This document shows, piece after piece, positions 60,821 through 64,000 of a stretch of 64,000 nucleotides of DNA. Numbering within the stretch: position 1 is the first letter of the stretch; every line of letters begins with the position of its first letter. Source of the stretch: Trinickia mobilis (GTDB taxonomy: Bacteria > Pseudomonadota > Gammaproteobacteria > Burkholderiales > Burkholderiaceae); contig NZ_JAFLRF010000006.1 in the NCBI RefSeq assembly GCF_017315705.1, forward strand, positions 100,555 through 164,554. Direction: 5' to 3'. The notes beneath the pieces were generated by a model. It worked only from the letters and a program-made list of their open reading frames with translations. It was not told the DNA's origin and searched no databases. The translations under genes were made by a program, and so were the position numbers.

Positions 60821-61789
60821 TTAACCAGCGACTTTCAGCAGAACCTTTCCGCCCTTCTCCACATGCGCAATGGCTTCGCGAATGTCCTCGAGTTTGTATT
60901 CCGCCGCCACCGGGATCGACGCTTCACCCGACACCACCATCTCTGCTGCGGTCAAAATGGCGCCGGTGATCTGGTCGGCGAAGTCAGGGTGCCCAATTGA
61001 GAAACCACGGATGGTCAGGTCATTGAAAATGACATCAAAGGGACTTGTCACCATCGGCGAGAGGCTCTCAGCAGCGTAAGACACCAGCGTGCCTCGCGGC
61101 CCAAGCAACTTGGCCAGCCGACCCGTCGCTTCGCCGCCGATGGCATCCAGGGCAAGACGAATGTGCGTCTCGCCCTGCGATTCGGCAAATTGATCGGGCG
61201 CCCTGCCGGCGTCAAGCAAGACGAGGTCGCAACCTGCTTCCACGGCTGCACGTTCTGCTTCCGGGCGACGGACCAGACCGAGTACCTTGGCTCCCCTTCG
61301 CTTGGCGAATCTGACGATCCAGCGAGAGATGGCCGAATTAGCCGCGTTGAGAGCGATCCAGTCCCCCGCTTTCAAATCCACATACGCATTGATCAGCAGG
61401 TACGCTGACGGCGGGTTGATGCGAAGCATCGCCGCTTGCCGGGGGTCGATTGCCTGAGGGACCGCAACCAGGTCTTGCGCGCGGACGACCAACCGTTCGC
61501 GCCAGGCAAAGCCGCCCATCGGAAGAACCACGCGTTCACCGACGCGCACGTTACTGACGCCCTCGCCAATCTCGAGCACCTGACCTGCGCCTTCGTTGCC
61601 GATGACAGACGGCAACTCGGGACGAAGTGGATAGAGCCCCCGGGCAACAAGAATATCGCTGAAGTTAATCGGGGCGTATTGGACCGCCACCAGGACCTGG
61701 CCGGGGCCTGGCTTTGCAGGTTCCGGAATCTCGCGGAATTCAAGAGCCGCGGACGGCTCACCATAGGTGTGAAGAACGACGGCTTTCAT
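60821..61789 (-). CDS. Zinc-free MDR oxidoreductase (quinone reductase / enoyl reductase-like)
   Basis: A 322-residue medium-chain dehydrogenase/reductase. The N-terminal GroES-like domain (KAVVLHTYGEPSAALEFREI) lacks the zinc-binding cysteines. The catalytic segment YAPINFSDILVARGLYPLRP (residues about 49-68) and PSVIGNEGAGQVLEIG follow. The Rossmann part shows WIALNAANSAISRWIVRFAK and VLGLVRRPEAE, in the style of mitochondrial-type trans-2-enoyl-CoA reductase (ETR/MECR). AGGAG eight bases before the ATG at 61789 fixes the start. Second gene of a two-gene unit under the divergent TetR regulator; it may reduce an enone or quinone. Confidence 0.87.
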   Translation of the reverse strand: MKAVVLHTYGEPSAALEFREIPEPAKPGPGQVLVAVQYAPINFSDILVARGLYPLRPELPSVIGNEGAGQVLEIGEGVSNVRVGERVVLPMGGFAWRERLVVRAQDLVAVPQAIDPRQAAMLRINPPSAYLLINAYVDLKAGDWIALNAANSAISRWIVRFAKRRGAKVLGLVRRPEAERAAVEAGCDLVLLDAGRAPDQFAESQGETHIRLALDAIGGEATGRLAKLLGPRGTLVSYAAESLSPMVTSPFDVIFNDLTIRGFSIGHPDFADQITGAILTAAEMVVSGEASIPVAAEYKLEDIREAIAHVEKGGKVLLKVAG

Positions 61790-61907
61790 GGCCGAGACTC
61801 CTGTTGGAAACGATGGCACTGGGAGTAGGGGCGTCCACTGATGCGATAAGTGATTTGCCCCAGGGCTGGACGTGCCACGGCACGGCCAGAACGTTCAGGA
61901 CCGAGGC

Positions 61908-62630
61908 TCAGTCCACCTGCCACGCAATGTCGTGGAAGTCGATGGAAACCAGCAGCGGCTCATTGACCTTTTGACCGGCTTCGTCGTACGCAAAGACCCG
62001 GCGCGACGTGGGAACCATGATGCCCGCGACGTTGCGGTAGTTCGATGCATAGTTGGCACCGGGCGCGCCGCCCATCACATCGACTGTGTAATCGTGACGG
62101 CGCAGCAAGCCGTCTTCGCCGAAGTACGAGACCTGCTCGGCGCTGTGACTGGCGATCCCGTCCGGGAATTTGACTTTCAGCCGTCGCCAGACTTCGCCGT
62201 TTTCCTTCCACTCGGGGAGCTCTTCCGTGCGGAACCCTGGATAGGCGTAGAGAAACGGAATGGTCAGGTAGCTCCACAACGCATAGCTGCAGAAGTACAG
62301 GGCGTGCAAGCGATCCCATGGCGATAGCTGCGTGTGGCCTTCATACGACGTCCGAGGCGCGTTGCGCTGCTCGGCGGGCTTTCCTTCGAAGGATTCGATC
62401 CGCACCAGGTCGGGCGTGAATTCGCTCTTCCATCCGGCTGCCGGCGACGCCATCGAGACGTGCTGCTTTCTCAGGTCCGCCTCCAATTCGATGTTTTTGA
62501 ACATGTCGGGCTGACCCTTCACATGCCATATTGCTCCGCCGATATCGAGCTTGGCCGAAGCGGACCGAATCTTCATCCAGTTCTCGAGTCCGCCATGTGC
62601 CTGGACCGCTTGCTGAAGTAGTGTGCTCAT
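61908..62630 (-). CDS. Hypothetical protein partnered with an oxidoreductase
   Basis: A 240-residue soluble protein of unknown function. It starts MSTLLQQAVQAHGGLENWMK; the 'AHGG' with a tryptophan soon after is seen in a family of proteins with a lipoprotein-carrier-like (LolA-type) beta fold, though no signal peptide is present here. Later segments: FRTEELPEWKENGEVWRRLK and SIDFHDIAWQVD at the end. AAGGA is eight bases before the ATG at 62630. First gene of the unit with the MDR oxidoreductase (118-base gap), divergent from tetR. Confidence 0.75.
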   Translation of the reverse strand: MSTLLQQAVQAHGGLENWMKIRSASAKLDIGGAIWHVKGQPDMFKNIELEADLRKQHVSMASPAAGWKSEFTPDLVRIESFEGKPAEQRNAPRTSYEGHTQLSPWDRLHALYFCSYALWSYLTIPFLYAYPGFRTEELPEWKENGEVWRRLKVKFPDGIASHSAEQVSYFGEDGLLRRHDYTVDVMGGAPGANYASNYRNVAGIMVPTSRRVFAYDEAGQKVNEPLLVSIDFHDIAWQVD

Positions 62631-62702
62631 TGCCCTATCCTTTTGCCTTTCGTCGTCCGGCGTGCTCAGGCGCACCCGGCTGCGCTATAATCTGCAGGTC
62701 TA

Positions 62703-62739
62703 TCGTACTGCAGAGTCAGTATTACGCTCGTACTGCAGA
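62703..62739. promoter_or_regulatory. Paired direct-repeat operator for the TetR regulator
   Basis: TCGTACTGCAGA occurs twice, at 62703-62714 and 62728-62739, in the same orientation and 25 bases apart start to start. In between, CAGTA (62718-62722) pairs with the TACTG of the second copy. The element lies in the 136-bp gap between the divergent genes starting at 62630 and 62767, where a TetR repressor would bind. Binding by this TetR is inferred. Confidence 0.7.
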
Positions 62740-62766
62740 TTGTCAAGAAATTTCTTGGTGGGACCT

Positions 62767-63345
62767 ATGGGACATTCACAGGCAGAGAAAGCAGCCAGCC
62801 GGGAGCGCATCCTGGATGCGGCGGCCCGCCAAATAGGCGAGCAAGGACTAGATAGCGTAGCGGTCGCGGAACTGATGCAGAACGCCGGCCTGACCAAAGG
62901 CGCTTTCTACGGACACTTCGAGTCGCGTGACGAGATGATTGCGGAGGCGGCGAAGCGGGCCATGCAAAAAGGCCAGTCCAAAATCGACCCGCTCTTCTCA
63001 GGCAAGAAGAAGCCCACGCTGCAACAGGTGGTGGACGCATGGCTCGACCCGGAGCATGTTCAGAATCTGACGGGCGGCTGCGGGATCTGCACGCTTGCCG
63101 GCGAGGCGCGATATGCAGGCCCCATGGTCCAGCAGGTCATTGCCGACCAATTCAAAACGAACGTCCAGCAAATTGCGCAGACGATTGGCGCTGGTGAGGC
63201 CGCGATCGCCCGCGCAACGGCCATTCTCACCGCCATGGTGGGTGCGGTGAGCATGTCGCGTGCGGTGGGCGACCCCACCGTCGCCCGGGAGATTCTCGCG
63301 AGCGCGCGGGCGCTGATACTGCAAACCCGCGCTGCCGAAAAGTAA
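62767..63345 (+). CDS. TetR-family transcriptional regulator
   Basis: A 192-residue TetR regulator. Helix-turn-helix at residues about 12-55: ERILDAAARQIGEQGLDSVA, then LTKGAFYGHFESRDEM. The ligand domain follows and carries a GGCGICTLAGEARYAGP loop with two cysteines, seen in regulators close to those of NemR/AcrR-like type that answer to electrophiles. The next-door oxidoreductase fits such a role. The start at ATG 62767 matches the conserved N-terminus. It most likely represses itself and the divergent two-gene unit through the repeats at 62703-62739. Confidence 0.92.
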   Translation: MGHSQAEKAASRERILDAAARQIGEQGLDSVAVAELMQNAGLTKGAFYGHFESRDEMIAEAAKRAMQKGQSKIDPLFSGKKKPTLQQVVDAWLDPEHVQNLTGGCGICTLAGEARYAGPMVQQVIADQFKTNVQQIAQTIGAGEAAIARATAILTAMVGAVSMSRAVGDPTVAREILASARALILQTRAAEK

Positions 63346-63462
63346 GGCTCACCGGACACCGAGCGGGTTGGAGATCCGCAGCTCCCATACGTCATTGCGT
63401 TCCCGTGCCATGACCTGGGTGGCGGTCCCGCTTTCGATTATTGACGGCACCGATCTGAGCCC

Positions 63463-63807
63463 CTACTGGACGGTAATCGTCTCCTTCATGTATGGGTGAA
63501 TGGCGCAGAATACCTTGTAGACACCGGGCTTATCGAACTGGAACTGATAGGTGTCGTTCTGATCGAGCGCGCCGGAGCGGAACAGGCCGGCATCGTTGGC
63601 AACCGTATGGGGTTCGCCATCGAGATTTTTCCACGTCACCGTCGAGCCGGCTTTGATCGTAAGCGACATCGGCGAGAACATAAAATTCTTAATGACGACG
63701 ACATTGGAGTCCTGCGCTTGCGCAGCGGAGAAATCAGCCGATGCAGCCATGAAAATCGCGACTCCGGCAGAGACGGCAATGGCGCGGCGAAAGGTGGCGG
63801 TCAGCAT
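63463..63807 (-). CDS. Periplasmic cupredoxin (amicyanin/plastocyanin-like)
   Basis: A 114-residue blue-copper protein. A signal peptide (FRRAIAVSAGVAIFMAASAD) with cleavage near AQA (residue 31) sends it to the periplasm. The mature domain has SLTIKAGSTVTWKNLDGEPH and the copper ligands of a type-1 site: His in GEPHTV, then Cys, His and Met in FCAIHPYMKE. The short CxxHxxM loop is that of amicyanin and pseudoazurin-like proteins, which carry electrons between redox enzymes. It lies just after an incomplete gene on the same strand, which could encode its redox partner or another periplasmic protein. Confidence 0.92.
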   Translation of the reverse strand: MLTATFRRAIAVSAGVAIFMAASADFSAAQAQDSNVVVIKNFMFSPMSLTIKAGSTVTWKNLDGEPHTVANDAGLFRSGALDQNDTYQFQFDKPGVYKVFCAIHPYMKETITVQ

Positions 63808-63842
63808 ATCTAGGTCCTGGCTGGTGAGCACTGTCTGGCAAA

Positions 63843-64000
63843 TCAAACGAGCGTCGTATCGTCGAGCGTCGCCTTGAGCGGGTGCCGCACGATCTTGATG
63901 GTGGTCACGCCGAGCATCCTTGGAAGCTGATCGCTCGCCACCGTCAGTGGCCCAGGTCCGGGCCCGTTGCCTGCGGTCGGTTGCGGATAGGCCGTCGAGC
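63843..64000 (-). CDS. C-terminal part of a gene cut by the window edge
   Basis: The minus-strand frame from the right edge to a TGA at 63843-63845 encodes at least 51 residues, reading YPQPTAGNGPGPGPLTVASD, then QLPRMLGVTTIKIVRHPLKA. Its stop lies 35 bases before the cupredoxin start, so the two are probably in one operon. The fragment is too short and Gly/Pro-rich to name. Confidence 0.55.
   Translation of the reverse strand, partial: STAYPQPTAGNGPGPGPLTVASDQLPRMLGVTTIKIVRHPLKATLDDTTLV

Noticed and set aside
1..64000. CRISPR arrays, rRNA and tRNA genes
   Set aside because: No regularly spaced repeats, no rRNA-like conserved stretches, and no cloverleaf with a GTTCRANNC arm were seen. Short RNAs could still be missed by eye.
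1..64000. Intact insertion sequences or transposases
   Set aside because: No transposase-like protein or terminal inverted repeats with target duplications were recognised; the broken genes look like simple deletions and frameshifts.

Overview
The window is about 64 kb of GC-rich DNA with a beta-proteobacterial flavour, most like Burkholderia sensu lato (Paraburkholderia, Caballeronia, Burkholderia). This rests on the phasin, the small Burkholderia-type hypothetical proteins, the many LysR, ArsR, GntR, DeoR and TetR regulators, FUSC, DAACS, LysE and EamA transporters, and DNA polymerase II. No rRNA, tRNA, replication gene or core ribosomal operon is visible, so a secondary chromosome, megaplasmid or accessory part of a chromosome is likely. 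Nothing was searched; all calls come from reading the sequence and from knowledge of protein families.

Layout. 1-3.1 kb: an arsenic block (arsH-arsR-arsI on the minus strand, a second arsR facing it, and a wrecked MFS transporter on the other side of the arsH promoter). 3.1-9.4 kb: a loose region of small genes, including an SDR enzyme, a cyclic-phosphate receiver-like protein and a phasin with a clear promoter and terminator. 9.7-13.2 kb: a LysR regulator and a FUSC-type exporter with the tail of a lost MFS gene behind it. 13.5-25.5 kb: metabolism and transport (glycogen debranching-type glucosidase, hydrolases, MOSC protein, orphan MreB, GNAT, GntR-DAACS pair, DHA2 efflux, DeoR).

25.7-38.3 kb holds a degenerate UbiB-family protein followed by an amidoligase/transglutaminase cluster. 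It has two circularly permuted ATP-grasp proteins, two alpha-E domains (one free, one fused), two transglutaminases (one free, one fused to a DUF2126 putative amidoligase) and a zinc-ribbon metallopeptidase on the opposite strand. Such proteins are predicted to build and attach a peptide or peptide-like tag, but substrate and product are unknown.

38.9-47.7 kb is mixed: an EamA exporter, an S10 and an S53 peptidase side by side, DUF1993, LysE, and a VOC/LysR divergent pair. 48.0-54.0 kb carries an unusual chemosensory-like operon. A membrane histidine kinase with its own Hpt and ATPase domains is followed by a membrane-anchored MCP signalling tip with no sensor domain, two CheX-like proteins that end in nearly the same peptide, and a CheY; a PilZ protein converges on it. 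No CheW, CheR or CheB is present. I do not recognise it as a described pathway and rank it first among the candidates for something new.

54.4-64 kb: an ArsR-ene-reductase pair, RidA, DNA polymerase II, two uncharacterised proteins, a TetR-controlled oxidoreductase operon with a paired direct-repeat operator, a cupredoxin, and a gene cut off by the right edge.
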